From contig CM076849.1 in the NCBI GenBank assembly GCA_039519185.1, positions 59,035,087 through 59,099,086 on the forward strand: 64,000 bases of DNA, read 5' to 3'. The translations under genes and the position numbers were made by a program. Under the pieces are notes generated by a model. The model was not told where the DNA came from, did not search any database, and saw only the letters and a program-made list of their open reading frames with translations. Source of the stretch: Astragalus membranaceus. Its lineage: Eukaryota > Streptophyta > Magnoliopsida > Fabales > Fabaceae. Below, in pieces: positions 46,568 to 58,814 of this stretch (the stretch's first letter is position 1; the number at the start of each line of letters is the position of its first letter).

Positions 46568-49500
46568 TTTGATCCGTAACTTCCATTCAAAGCGTTTTAC
46601 TTTACGATGAATTGATGACCTCTATCTTGCACTTCTACCTGTTTTTATCTGGAATCCATTAGTATACTGGAATGTTTGACTATGAGATTTTTCTATTGGT
46701 GAATGACAAAGTAAAATGCTTTTGATGGGATGTTCAGGAGGAGCTGCAATTACTTGCAAAAATGAATTAGAGATGATAAATGAGGAGATTCTTCAGAAGG
46801 TTTCAGAACAGCTTAGGCAAACAATGATTACATCTTCTGAGAAGCCTCCTGGGATGGATTGGAGTAAGAGACATGGTGATTCAGAAATTTGTTGTAACCC
46901 TGAAGAATTTGGAGATGATTCTGTCTTGGAATGTAGCCGTTTCATTGTTGTTCATGGAGCAGGTTACTTGGTTTTCTATTTTTCCTCTTCACAAGTTAAA
47001 TAGTTTCATTCAATTAATGAAGATATTAAAGGAATTATATCTTGTCTTATATTGATATTGTTTGTAGAGAGGAATAAATGTTGGAGATAATAATAATATA
47101 TACATAATGAAAGCAGATGTTCTTTGTTTGAAGAATTAACACCCATTTTGGTCTATACACCTTATATTGGTCTTTCGGGGTATTAGCGACGTCAAATTAG
47201 GGAGCTTTTAGACAGTTTACAGTTGAAGACAAAATGATTGTAAACTTTTCAAAAAACTCTGTATAAACTGTTTCTGTAAACAATTATAAATAGCCATGAA
47301 AATAAGTAGAAAACAACTTATAAGTTATAGGCATATCATAAGCCATTTTTTATGAACTTTTATAAGCTCTTCCGGATACTTACATAATGATTATCCTTTA
47401 GTCGTAATCATGAGGTAAGTCCTAATAAGCTCTTTCAAACGCCTGTTAGTCCTTTAGTGATCATCAATGCCATCAGTTTCTGCCTTCAAGGACCAAATTG
47501 ATGTTAATTCAAGGATCAATTTGATGGCAAAAATGTGACATTGAGATACCAATTTGATGTCAGATATGTCTTTGGAGGATAAATTCGATGTATTTATGAA
47601 TGCAAGACCAATATGATAATGCATATGCCTTTAGAGGATAAAAATGGACATTAAAACTTTTATAAATTGAAGTCAGACATATCCAACAAGCATCTGACCC
47701 TTCCAAACTGTTGTACGGAATAAACTATAAATGTTTTAAAGAAAACTTTATCCATATAATATTTTCTATTGCCTTGATGGATGGTATTAACAGCATCAGT
47801 AGAATTGATAAATTTTTGTACTTAAAGTGCTTATGGTATGACAACCTTGCTTCACATTATATGTGATGTTCAAAATCTGGATATTAGTTCTTAATGTTAA
47901 GAAACTAGTTCATATTAGGCTCTGTGGTACTCTCAGGTTCTTTTGGGCATTTCCAAGCTAGCAAATCTGGTGTTCACAAGGGACAGCTGAATAAACCTCT
48001 TGTCAAGGGCGGCTTCGTTGCTACCCGAATATCTGTAAGTAATCATTGGCAACTTTATAAGACCTCTCTACAGTTGTAATTTTGGAGTTTGTAAAGACAA
48101 TTGCATTTTGACTGTTATATCAGTACATCTGCACAAATTCTTCAAACTTGGTCATAAATTTCATAATGAAACTTTGCTAAAACGCTCAATCTGAAATTGT
48201 TACTAGGATGCTTTGGAAAATGCTTCCTCAACAAGTTCGCAAGCTAAAATTCTAATATAATACTGTTGTTATATAAAGCTACAAACATTTGTTAAAGACT
48301 GAAGCAATGCTACTCAATGTTTACAAATCCTGAAAGTGAAAAAGAAACCTTTTCAATCCAATTTGTGAGCAGCAGGAATAATTATTAACTTTGAAGGAGA
48401 AGAGAATTTGACTGGAATGTCACAGTGACATTGATTCGTTCCATCTAGAATCAGATATATTATGAGTAGATTTGTGGGATCTACCACTGCCTAATTCTCA
48501 ATATTCACACTGTACACAGCAGGTATATTTCCTAAGTTTAGAGGAGATTAATCAAGAATTTGAGAGGAGTCTCACAAATGATGTTTGGTTGGCGTTGTAT
48601 TCTCGTAAACCGCAAAGCCGTGCTTTGAGAAAAAGCTTTGTGGGCTCTATCAGTGTGATAATTTTAATTATTATAAGTTGGCCAAGTGGATCATTAAACT
48701 CTTCTGATATTAATTACTATTTTAATTTTCACTTATTTGTGTATTACTGCGATTTTTATGGCTCTTAAATAGTATGCGGAGCCTCTTTGCAAAAAGATAA
48801 AAAAACGGTTTTTATACAAACTACTTTCTGAATGAGAATTTCCTCCATGCTTATTATTCCATTTAATTCCAATTTCAGGTAACCACTCTCAATCTTGAAA
48901 TTGTTAGAGCACTAGCCAGAGGTATTTCTATACTTTATATGCACAAATTTTCCTGGGTATCAAAAACATTGGGTATTTGTCTTTTTTCAAGCTTTTATGC
49001 TATCATGATGTAGTTGGTCATTGGTAATTATTACTGAATGTTATCAATGGTAACAGCATGACATACATCTAATCTTTTCTGTCATATTAAGATTTGTCTC
49101 ATGTGGCTGTTGTCTATTTCCTGGTCTTTTTGTTCATGTTTGATCACTATTTTGATTTTCACTAGTGATTTATGACATCTTCCTGACTTTAATTTGTGGC
49201 GGTTTTTTATTGATTAACATGACACTCTCCTATTTTATGGAATATGGAAGTGAAGCATTCATTTTATTTCTGTAGTTTTAACATGCGCTTAAAGAAAACC
49301 TCAAGTTGAAGAGAAATGAAAACCAGTGAAAGCAAAAAATCATTCGAAAATTATGTATGTCTGTAGAACTCTTTTTGGCTTTAGAATCAATAGAACACCA
49401 ATAATCCACCAAAACTGAAGGTGTATTAGCAATATATCCCTTTTCATCATTGAATGAGACTTTTATCTGTAACTGTAAGTTGTGTTTAAGTTATGTGCTG

Positions 49501-52041
49501 CATTGATAATAATTGTCCTTGCACTGAAACTTAATACTTGCATCTATCTGTTTCACCCCATATTTTGGCTTCATATTACTTACATAAAGTATTGGAATGC
49601 ATTCTAAATTGGTATTTGTTTTCTTTGTGCAGAGGGCATTCCTTCAATTGGAATGTCACCTTTCTCGTGTGGATGGCTCACCAGTGAGAGGCATGTTAGT
49701 ACACTTTCAATTGAATATATGTCAGATCATTCCATCAATAATGAATTATAGGCTTGTGTTGTCTTCCCTTTAAGATAAAGTTCATTCTAAGTTCATCTTC
49801 AACATGTGCAGATATCTTCAGCTGATTTGTCTTCCGTGGCTAAGACAATTGATTCTGGTTTTACACCTGTAAGATTCAATTCCTTAACTTATATCACTAC
49901 TTTGAAGCTTTTTAATAAATTTTTACCATTCTATTACCTTTCCTTGTTAAGTGGAAATAGTCTTTTAACTGAGGAAATCCCCGTTAATCAAGGATCAACT
50001 GTTTTTCATGGGAATTACATGTCGAAAAACTGGAACAGAGAAAGTTGAATTTGCCGCAGTATATATAGTCACTAGTTTATGCATACACAATTGACTGGGG
50101 AAGGGACATGGTAGTTGCATGACGTAGTTTCCAAAACATTATTCTTTCGCTGTATCCGAAGCAAATGAATCATCATAGACAGCTTCCATGAATTAGAAGA
50201 GAACTTGGTCCGTCTTTCTATATAAATCTGAATAAAGTTAGTATTATAAAATTATGCGCTTACATTTTTTCACTTCGTAATTGTTTTTCTTTTGTTGCTT
50301 CACTTGGAATAATGTGGTGCTAATTGCAATTTGTCTAGGTTCTACATGGAGATGCAGTACTTGATGAGATTCAGGTACAGGATCAGTCTATTAAGTTTTA
50401 GTGCTCATCAATATTGGAATTGGCAGCTTTTAAATTACTATGTATTCAGGGATGCACTATTTTGAGCGGAGATGTCATCATTAGTCATCTGGCAGCATTC
50501 TTGAAGCCTGAATATGTTGTTTTCCTGGTATCCTTCATATATCAGTATAATTGTATATCCATTTTTGTTCTTGAATTCCTGTCCTGTAAATATAAATCTC
50601 TTTCTGAATATACTAAACCAAATGGTTTGCTAGTGACTGGTGAGAATATAGTTCCATTCAAGTAATGAATATCTCGCTCAATAATTGATAATAGCAACCC
50701 CAACCTCTCATTTTTTCTTTCCAGCCACATGTTAAATACCCAAAATGGCTTCTGTTTGTTTTAACTTCCTCTTGATGCTAACCCCTGCTTGTGAGGAAAA
50801 AAAACTTGCTGCAAATAAAAGTGTATCCAGAACATGCATGGAATGGCAGTTGAATTGGGTTAAATCTTTTGCAAACATGCAGTTAACTGTTAAGGCATTG
50901 TATGAATATGCAAGATAGTTTTAAAAATTACAACTTGAGTTATTTTAGACCAAAGTACTTGGCCTATCACAACTTCTATATCTCAAATTTTAGAATATAT
51001 TACATCAATGTTTTCCATTTATCATGGATGAAAGACAGATGTATATGGGGTATATGATCGCCCACCAACAGAAACTGATGCGATACTCTTAAAAGAGATT
51101 GGTAAGCATTTTTTGTGGCCTATTCTCTTCATAGTTGGTTGTTACCTAGTAACTTTTTGAACCCTGACAGCTGTTGCTGAAGATGGAAGCTGGTCAGTCA
51201 TAAAACCAAAGTTGCAGACCTCAAGTAAGCAGACTAGACTCAGTTTGGATAAACTTCTCTAAAAGCACTTATCTAAAATGAGATATTAGAAAAATATGGC
51301 CAAGAGCTTTGGGTATAAGTTGAAATTATCTTGTGTCCATCATTCAATTTCCCAATAAACATCAATCGGATAATAAGAACTTTTCTGTAAGTAAAGAACT
51401 TCTTAGGCATACAGTGGGTGTCCAGGTTCTTAAACTTAGTTTTGTTTGAAATGGATTCTAAATCTATTATAGCTCAGTAGCATGAAGTTATACAGCCAAA
51501 GTTCCAAGGTTTTTGATATCATATTTTCTCCCATAAATCAAAAGGTACCGCGGTAGACTTGCCAACTCTCGTGAGTTGCGGCACAGAATTACCTCATATT
51601 TTTCTATTTCTCTTATATCATAAATAAACAGTTCTGATAGTTTTAAATTTCTTTACAATGACATAGTACTGTAAATAACTAATTTAATGTGCATGCTTCC
51701 ATTGGATATGTGATTTTAATGTACGTATTGAACTTTTCTTATTTTTCTTGTTTCTACAGTTGAGCTAAGTGTTGCAGCCCATGATACAACTGGTGGGATG
51801 AAAACAAAGATCTCAGAAGCTGCAATGATAGCAAAACTTGGAATTGATGTCTACATAGTAAAGGTAATATTTGTTTGTCACGTTTCAATTGTTTGTCTTA
51901 TTTCTTTTGAGCTCCTTGTCTTTGAAACCCCAAGCTGCATTTCAGGCAGCAACAAGCCACTCATTCATGGCCTTAAATGGAGATCTGAGAAGCAGCATCC
52001 CTGAAGATTGGCTTGGGACAGTTGTTCGATCTTCCAGATAA
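46413..52041 (+). CDS. IPK: Isopentenyl phosphate kinase, 12 exons
   Basis: The enzyme phosphorylates isopentenyl (and dimethylallyl) monophosphate with ATP, returning it to the diphosphate pool used for isoprenoids; plant IPK is described as cytosolic. Exons: 46413-46512, 46738-46962, 47937-48034, 48879-48921, 49633-49694, 49812-49868, 50339-50374, 50450-50527, 51035-51101, 51171-51224, 51760-51863, 51946-52041. All junctions are GT-AG and the 1020-nt sum closes as 339 aa plus TAA. The amino-acid-kinase fold shows CIVKLGGAAIT (residues about 29-38), VVHGAGSFGH (about 104-113, holding the catalytic His of the family), GMSPFSCGW, SGDVIISHLA, TDVYGVYDRPP, and DTTGGMKTKISEAA near the C-terminus. 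The ATG at 46413 begins MAMAMSQ; no earlier in-frame ATG was seen. No clear transit peptide. The gene looks functional. It is convergent with eIF5A. Confidence 0.93.
46514..46564 (+). repeat. (TC)n microsatellite at the IPK intron 1 donor
   Basis: About 25 TC units begin at the second base of the donor GT (46513-46514). The intron therefore opens GTCTCTCTC. Confidence 0.95.
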
Positions 52042-52084
52042 ATCACAACTAATGTTTTTACAAAGCTCCCAATCATCAACAAGA

Positions 52085-52090
52085 AATAAA
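52085..52090 (+). terminator. Candidate polyadenylation signal of IPK
   Basis: aataaa lies 44 bp after the IPK stop codon. This is motif and position only. Confidence 0.45.
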
Positions 52091-52849
52091 AGCTTCTGGA
52101 CCCCTCAAGAATGTGATAGTCAATTGTACTAACAATTACACACATGATAATAGTTAATTGTTATGAAATCAGCATCAGCTAAAACGTGCTTAAATCCGTA
52201 AGGATTTATTATGAAAATTAAGCTGCATGGGAGGGACTGAATCATTGAGTAAACTTGGATAAACGACTTAATTAAACCCTTATTAAATAGGTGCTAAGTA
52301 CTAGTGAATAGCTAACTACAAACTATTTCTATTTCTTATTTGTAAACGGAGTCACCAGCAGCCATGTCTTTAGCCACAAGATCCCTGTTAATGTTAATCC
52401 AACTCTCTTGATCAGGACTTGACAATCTCGGGACGGTCCTAAATCAGATGCATCAACGTATTATCATCGGCAAATCCATTGAGGCCTTGCCACGCCCAAA
52501 CCCTTTTGAAATCCATAGCATAGCATTTTGGTTCAGATGACTAATAAATTGAATAATTAAATAAAATGTGCTTATTTTGAGAGCATTTTGAACGGTTCAA
52601 AGTAGTTCGACTGTGATTCAATAGCCTAATGGTTCAACTGTGGCTGAACCAACTCCTGAACTGGCCGAATCTCGATCCAATCAGTTGCACCAGCCAGACC
52701 GGTTCTGACAACAATACAAGTACTGATAAGTACCTATTAGAGAGAAATGCCCATCTTCCCCAAACAGGAAAATCAGAAGTACCACCACTTGGGTGCTTAA
52801 TATAAGCAACCAGTTTAAAGAAAGTTTATGGGCGTAGCTCCTAATTATA

Positions 52850-53300
52850 TTCCGCCTCCACTCAGTCTTGCAACCTGATCAAACAATTTGAAATACCCAG
52901 GATTATCATACCAAAACCTAGTATCATTGAATAATCATCAATGACACCTTTATCCACATCAGGCCAAACTCGATCTCAAACTCGATGTCAAACTCGATGT
53001 ATGTGATGCAACCTGTGGGCACTTAACATAACAACCATACTTGGCTCTCAAAACTTTAACCCAGGCCACCTACACAAGAAATCCTCGATTAAGCATTCTT
53101 AAACTTTCGAAGCCTAAACTCTATTCTTAAAGCTTGCAAATGCCTCCTAAAAACAAGGTGACATTTACTAGCATCTGCCACACGGCCTCGTTTGAAATCC
53201 TTAAAAATTTGTTCCAATGTATCACAACTCAAACCTACCTGGCTTATCGTTTACATAGCATAACCAGGAATCCCCATGATTAAGGACAGAAAAAAAGGAC
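52850..53300 (-). pseudogene. Decayed LINE remnant
   Basis: On the - strand, scattered frames read WVKVLRAKYGCYVKCP, then about 120 bp later FNDTRFWYDNPGYFK. These resemble the LINE segment between RT and zf-RVT (VLR-KYG, R-WYDNW). Stops and shifts are frequent. It could be another repeat. Confidence 0.45.
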
Positions 53301-54154
53301 AGAGCTAAGGTTGTCCTTCATGCAAACATGGGACTTCACCTTCCACCCGGTTAGATTTTGTCAGATCTAGTCCATTATAAACCCTTACGGATCCTTCCTC
53401 ATCCTAAATTTAACCTATTTCTATAATAAAAGAGAATATATTTAAACTGTTTTTCGCATAGAGAATATATTTAAACTGTTTTTTGCATATATTCACATTG
53501 ACTACTTTTCTACGTGAGTTCTAGAGGATAGAGGGCTCGTCATCCTTATTCCATTTTTTAAACCAATGCTACTAAAATACTGCACTCAATACCATCTAGA
53601 GCATTCAAAACTATGGAATAGTATTATCATCACCAATAGTAGAACTTACTAACTGCATCAACAACACGTGGTTTTTACTAGGAATGTTATTCTATGTTTT
53701 CATCCATTTTCTACCGAAATGTGATTTGGCTATTATAAGATCAAATATAATTTTATAAAATAAAAAATGCGCAGAACACGGAAAGATTATTCTTTCCCAC
53801 TGAACTAAGCATAAACTTAACCTGCAAACAAAGATATCTCAACATGAAAAAAAATATACCAGAAACGTTAAAGGGTCTCATAAGCATATAATTAGTCTTA
53901 CTGGCCACTCGCCAATATAGAATTTCTTCACACATCACAGGTTGATGGTTCCAGTATTGATTTTAAATAAAACCACAAAATATAGGTCAAGGACTCAATA
54001 AAGTCAACCAATACCACATCTTGCAAGAATGGTAGAAACTTCGGCTGATTTCTTACACAAACCCACACAAATATTTTAATTTAACAAAGAAGAAGAAATA
54101 CTATATCAACTAAATTCCAACTTATTGCAGCACCATTCAACTGACATGGCTTTA

Positions 54155-56056
54155 TTACTTGGGGCCAATGTCCTTAAGGCCACAAATCTGCTCCTCACCC
54201 ATGGCAGACATGACAGACACGATCAGATCTTTACCCTCACCAAATCCATCCTTGATCTGTTTGACAGAAATTGAAATTGAAATCAGTACAAGAAGGTGCA
54301 AAGTATAGAAGTTTAGCAGATGCCGGTTTTCATCGCAATGAGCGGGTTTGGATAAACAACTAACAAATACCTATTGAATAACATCTTACCATAAAGGAGC
54401 TTATGTATAATTAATTTCTATAATCGAAGATGAAATAAGGTTGAACTGTTTTCATATAAGTTGTAAGCAGTTATTATAAACTATTCCGGAGAGCTAATTA
54501 AAATCAGTTGAAAATAGCTTCTAGCCATGTCACGAACTCTTTATAAGCTCACTCAAATACTAACAGCAACACAAGTGTCTATGCCATAAGATTAAGTCCA
54601 AAAGAGCTGTAAATTAGCTATTTCAAATGCACCCTTTATTAAATTAGACACAAATCAACAAAGCATGTCGGCATGGAATGTTCATATCCATAGCGATGTA
54701 ATGCAATGACGCAACTATTTAACATATGCAGCTTATATTTTGTAAATAGCATGTGGAACGAACAAACTAACCTGCGTAAGCAGAGCATCATCGGTTGGAA
54801 GCTTAAGGTCATCCTTAGTACCACCATTCTCAGTCAGCAGACTCACCTAATACATTCAATGAAAAATAACTTTTACTTTACCATTAAGAAAAGAGTCACA
54901 CTACCACACACAAGGGACAGAGTAACATAAATTTACCATTTACTGATTGTCAAACCAAATTAATCATTAACCAGTAACCATTTACATACAATTAGCTACA
55001 ATTCATCAACGGTTTATCTTCAAATTTCAACACTCTTTTGTTCAACTTATACAAAGTTTCCCTCACCAAAAAAAGGCCTTTTGACCTTAAGAGAAGCTAA
55101 TCTAAACATCCACTTACACACGGTAAGAAGAACAAAACCCAAAAAAAATCTAAACATCCACTTAAACAGAAAAAGAGAAAGCTAAGAAGTACCCTTAAAG
55201 ACGTCCATTACGAATAAAAAAGAAATAAAACGTTTATATCTTAATAATGTAAAAACCAATTACCACTTATTTTTTGAAGTAATTTAAGAGCACTTAACTC
55301 TGGACACGGGTGTTAACAAAACCCTAAAGAAAAGTATGCAAATAAGCATCTATCCAGCCAAAATAACCATCTTTTAGATCACATCCACTTTGGAATATCA
55401 ACATCTCATAGGTTTCTTGTCAAAAAAGAAGATATATCTCATAGGTTTAGGTTATAATCTCCTAAGATAATTGAAAAAATAAATTAAAGTGAGGCAAGTG
55501 TGTGTGTAATCTTACAAATCCATCCTCTGAGATATCGATGAGCTGGTAATCAGTACGATTGACATGAGGGACCTGTTATAACCACAAGGACAAACAAACA
55601 CAGGAACCCTAATTATTGATTAATTAAAAATGAAAACCAAATCGAAATCCAAAAAAGTCAATCTGATATCACACATCACAGTTATGGGAAGATGGGACAA
55701 TATCTTCAAGCTTTTTTCCAGTGAAGATGTCAATAGCAACAAAGTGACACTTCGCGTGTCCATGCTTCCCAGTTTTGGAAGTTGAAACCTCAACTACCTG
55801 TCAAACACAAAACCCACAAATAAATAAAAATCAAAACTTTTAACTTTATTTTCCACAAACACAAAAAAAAAAACCAAAAATTAGGGCGAACACGAAATCG
55901 ATATATAATCGAATCCATTAACATCAGAAACTAGGGTTAGGGTTTGATTTATCAGATAAATTGTTTAGTTCCGATTTAATCAAAATTGAAACAAAAGAGA
56001 AAGGTCAACAAACAGAATAAGAGGCAAAAGCGATCGAAGATCGAAAATCTGAAGGA

Positions 56057-56099
<43 letters not shown>

Positions 56100-56223
56100 C
56101 CTTGCAGGGTCTTCCTTTGATAACAATGTGACCATTTTTGCGAATGGTACCAGCTTGCTGAGGATAGGTTTTGGATGCGCCGGCATCAGCCTTAGACTCG
56201 AAGTGGTGCTCTTCGTCCGACAT
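54155..56223 (-). CDS. eIF5A: Eukaryotic translation initiation factor 5A, 5 exons
   Basis: eIF5A binds the ribosome and relieves stalling, notably at proline runs, after one lysine is converted to hypusine. Exons on the - strand: 56223-56101, 55797-55675, 55572-55516, 54846-54772, 54256-54155. All introns are GT-AG in phase 0 and the 480 nt give 159 aa plus TAA, the usual plant length. [20 protein letters not shown] starts the protein. The N-terminal SH3-like domain has [16 protein letters not shown] and the hypusine loop [11 protein letters not shown], with the modified lysine at residue 52. The OB-fold C-terminal domain has [15 protein letters not shown] and ends CGLKDIGPK. The stop overlaps an AATAAA (TAATAAAG). 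Intact, probably constitutively expressed. Confidence 0.96.
54340..54560. mobile_element. MITE-like insertion in eIF5A intron 4
   Basis: The segment begins gtttggataaacaactaac and ends with sequence whose complement is gtatttgagtgagcttata, a diverged inverted pair. Related phrases (ataagctc, cttataagtt) occur at 47200-47400 and near 51250, so a family of A+T-rich elements seems to populate these introns. Boundaries are approximate. Confidence 0.4.
56059..56096 (-). repeat. (CT)n microsatellite at the eIF5A intron 1 donor
   Basis: On the coding strand intron 1 opens GTTCCTCTCTCT and continues with about 18 CT units. Confidence 0.95.
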
Positions 56224-56226
56224 CCT

Positions 56227-56254
56227 TTCAATTTCAATTTCAATTTCAATTTCA
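56227..56254 (-). repeat. Hexanucleotide repeat in the eIF5A 5' leader
   Basis: About four aattga/tttcaa units stand immediately upstream of the start codon on the coding strand. Confidence 0.85.
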
Positions 56255-56300
56255 GGTTACCTTTCGTCTTCTTCGGCTTTGATTCGTGTTTCTCATTTTC

Positions 56301-56310
56301 TTATATAGAC
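56301..56310 (-). promoter_or_regulatory. Candidate TATA box of eIF5A
   Basis: gtctatataa on the - strand lies about 80 bp upstream of the ATG, a normal spacing for a plant core promoter with a short leader. Confidence 0.6.
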
Positions 56311-56456
56311 ACACTGAGACACACACCTCCGAACCTACTACCGCAACGCTCGACAACACACACCGTTACTTTTTTTTTTATTCATATTTATTTTATTTTG
56401 ACAAAATAGTGATAATTATGAATTTAATTACTATGCATCACTGAGGTTAAAATATT

Positions 56457-56668
56457 TTGTTACACAAACGTAGAGCGTGAGTTCGGTGGTTGGGGCTGAA
56501 ACTCCCTTAATTAAGGTCGGGGGTTCGATCCCCGCCTTGTGTATGGAGCAGCGTTAAAACTCTGGGCATCTGTCTTGTTCCTCGAGGCACCTACAATGAG
56601 CGAGGGATTAGTCACTGCTATCTGTGCGGTGGATACCCGGGTTTACCTAAAAAAAAATTGTTACACAA
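56457..56668 (+). mobile_element. tRNA-derived SINE with 11-bp target duplication
   Basis: ttgttacacaa lies at 56457-56467 and 56658-56668. The 190-bp body contains a clear pol III B box (gggttcgatcccc, about 56519-56531) and ends in gggtttacctaaaaaaaaa. The tRNA-like head is followed by an unrelated tail with no ORF, as in plant SINEs. Confidence 0.85.
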
Positions 56669-56812
56669 TTCGTAAAGTTGATGTTGTTAGGTTGAACATA
56701 TTTGTGGTTATGGGTTTGAATTCGCGGTCTTTATTTTGCATGGCTGAATTTACGGGTAGTGTTTGTCGATCTATCTATATACCAAAAAAAAATTTACACA
56801 TTTGATTAATCA
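56659..56812 (+). mobile_element. Second SINE-like insertion adjoining the first
   Basis: A segment of about 115 bp (56683-56796) has a B-box-like gggtttgaattcgc (about 56716-56729) and ends with ataccaaaaaaaaa. Flanks ttacacaattcg and ttacacatttg look like a decayed target duplication that reuses the first SINE's duplication. Confidence 0.55.
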
Positions 56813-57347
56813 GAAATTGATACGTCATAAAAGTAATTGATTTGTATTTTAATTTTAATTATGTTGAAACTAACACATATCATGATTTCTCTTTTGGTTG
56901 TCCTTGTAAAAGAATTTTACACTAATGATGTACACCAATTAAACTTGATAATTCTTCTAACCTTTCTTTTCTAATTGGATTATTCATCCTACACCCACTC
57001 ATAATGTCTACAAACATATTTAGCTTAATTATATTTCTGGTCTCCTTTTTTTCACAATTTATGGTTTTGTTTTTCTATTTTATTTTTCATGAATTCATTC
57101 TACTTACTTTTAATTTTCGCAAATTTGGTAGTTTCTAAAGTTTTTAATTGCACTTTTTGTTCTCCAAAAGTATTGATTTTTTGCAGTTTGATTTCCCATA
57201 AATTATGAATTTTGGAAAAGTTGGTAATGAAAAGTATACAAAAATTTCATGATTTTTAGGACTAAAGATAGAATTAAAAATGTTTGGGGATATAATTCGT
57301 AAAAAACTATGTGGGGATCAAATTCATAAAAATAAACTAGGGACGAT
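56813..57347. other. Unassigned A+T-rich spacer
   Basis: No gene is seen. Phrases such as ggggatataattcgtaaaa and ggggatcaaattcataaaa resemble non-coding tails of retroelements common in plants; I could not assign an element. Confidence 0.45.
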
Positions 57348-58807
57348 TATGGTGATGTCATTTTCTCAGTCTGTACTACTTGGTTGGAGTCCGGTCAGCT
57401 CCCTCATTCTCTCAATTATACCAATATTGCTCTAATTCCTAAGAAGGATGATCCAGAGACTATGATGGATTGGCGCCTGATCTCACTCTGCAATGCCCTC
57501 TACAAACTTATGTCTTAGGTACTTGCTAATAAACTTAAGGTTGTTTTGGATAAGTGTATTTCAATAGAACAGTCTGCTTTTGTCATTGATCGTTCCATGT
57601 TAGATAATACTATGATTGCTTTTGAAGTTATTCATTATCTAAAAAATAAGCGAAGAGGTAAAAAAAGGAGAGGTTGCTCTTAAGATTAATATGAGTAAAG
57701 CTTATGTTAGGATTGATTGGAATTACTTGTTGTTGGTTTTCATGATACTTGGCTTGGTTGGACTAAAATGTGTATCGAATCTGTGAGCTATTCTTTTATT
57801 GTGAATCATGAAACTGTAGGTCCTATTGTTCCGGGTAGGGGACTTCGTTGGGGAGTCCCCTATCTCCTTATTTATTTTATGTGTTGAAGGGTTGACTTCT
57901 CTTATTCACCAGGCTGTTGCTAGAAGGGATCTACATGGTGTTGACATTTGTAGGGGAGCTCCAAACTATTACCCATTTGTTGTTTGCAGATGACTTATTT
58001 CTCTTTTTTTAGGGCGTCTACCTGGGAGATGGAGAACATGAAGCGCATTTTGGATGTCTACGAGAAAGCTTCGGGCGAACGAATTAATTATCAGAAATCA
58101 GAGGTTTTCTTTAGTAAGAATGTTGGGCAAGCTGATAGAGATGTGATTGTTTAGAGGCTTGGAGTGATCCTTTGCTTGGGTAATGGTCTTTATTTGGGTC
58201 TTCCATCAATGATTGGGCGTAGCAAGAAAGCTCTTTTTAAGTTTATTAAGGATCGGAATTGGAAGAAGATCAACTCTTGGGGTGGTCGTTCCTTGTCTAG
58301 AGCTGGGAAGAAGGTCATGATTAAGTCGATCCTCCAATATATTTTGACTTATTTTATGAGCCATTTTCTACTACCTTCCTCCTTAGGGGATGAGATTCAA
58401 AGCATGATTAAGGGTTTTTGGTGGGGTGGTAGCTCTACTTCTACAAGAGGTATCCGTTGGTTATCCTGAGATAAGCTTTGTGTTGTCAAAGATCATGGTG
58501 GTATGGGTTTCCGCAACCTTTATATATGTTTTCAATCTGGCGTTGTTGGGAAAAAAGGTTGGCATTTGATGAATAATATTGACCCTCTTGTGGCTTGTCT
58601 TTACAAGGCTAAGTTTTATCCTAGGGGTGATTTTATGTATGCACCTAAGGGTAATAACTCTAGTTTCATATGGTGTAGCATTCACGAAGCCTGTTTGGTT
58701 CTTGAAGCAGGTTTTCGTTGGGTAATGGGTGATGGCACGAATATTAGTGTTTTTGGTGAGTCCGGGACTTCTGACCATAAGCCAATATTGACTTCGGATT
58801 CTGCTCA
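57348..58807 (+). pseudogene. LINE reverse transcriptase, heavily mutated
   Basis: Visible motifs in order: SGQLPHSLNYTNIALIPKK, ISLCNALYKLMS with a stop right after, QSAFVIDRSMLDN, INMSKAYVRIDW, a mutated PGRGLRWGVP, FADDLFLF (about 57978-58002), YLGLPSMIGRSKKALFK, SRAGKKVMIKSILQ, FWWGGSSTSTRGIRW, GGMGFRNL. Several in-frame stops (for example 58154-58156 and 58467-58469) and frameshifts make it nonfunctional. The block 58503-58804 is still open. Confidence 0.88.
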
Positions 58808-58814
58808 CACTACT

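Larger units (their letters stand above)
52042..54154. other. Intergenic region between convergent IPK and eIF5A
   Basis: Apart from the LINE remnant at 52850-53300 I see no gene. A 29-bp direct repeat (gagaatatatttaaactgtt plus tttcgcata) stands in tandem at 53432-53489. A segment near 52600-52710 has repeated gaaccg/ggttc phrases and may be an old MITE. Confidence 0.6.

Noticed and set aside
46317..46610. 97-codon Ser-Leu-rich ORF at the start of IPK
   Set aside because: It begins upstream of the true ATG at 46413 and reads through the intron 1 donor into the CT microsatellite.
49689..49695. GC-AG intron after IPK exon 5 (donor agaggcatgt)
   Set aside because: A GT donor at 49695 keeps the frame and gives the expected SERHISSADL junction; the GC donor would break the frame.
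55980..56249. 89-codon ORF over the eIF5A start
   Set aside because: It is an out-of-frame reading across eIF5A exon 1 and the CT tract of intron 1.
56519..56531. tRNA gene
   Set aside because: The B-box is clear but there is no complete cloverleaf, and an A tail and target duplication show it is a SINE.
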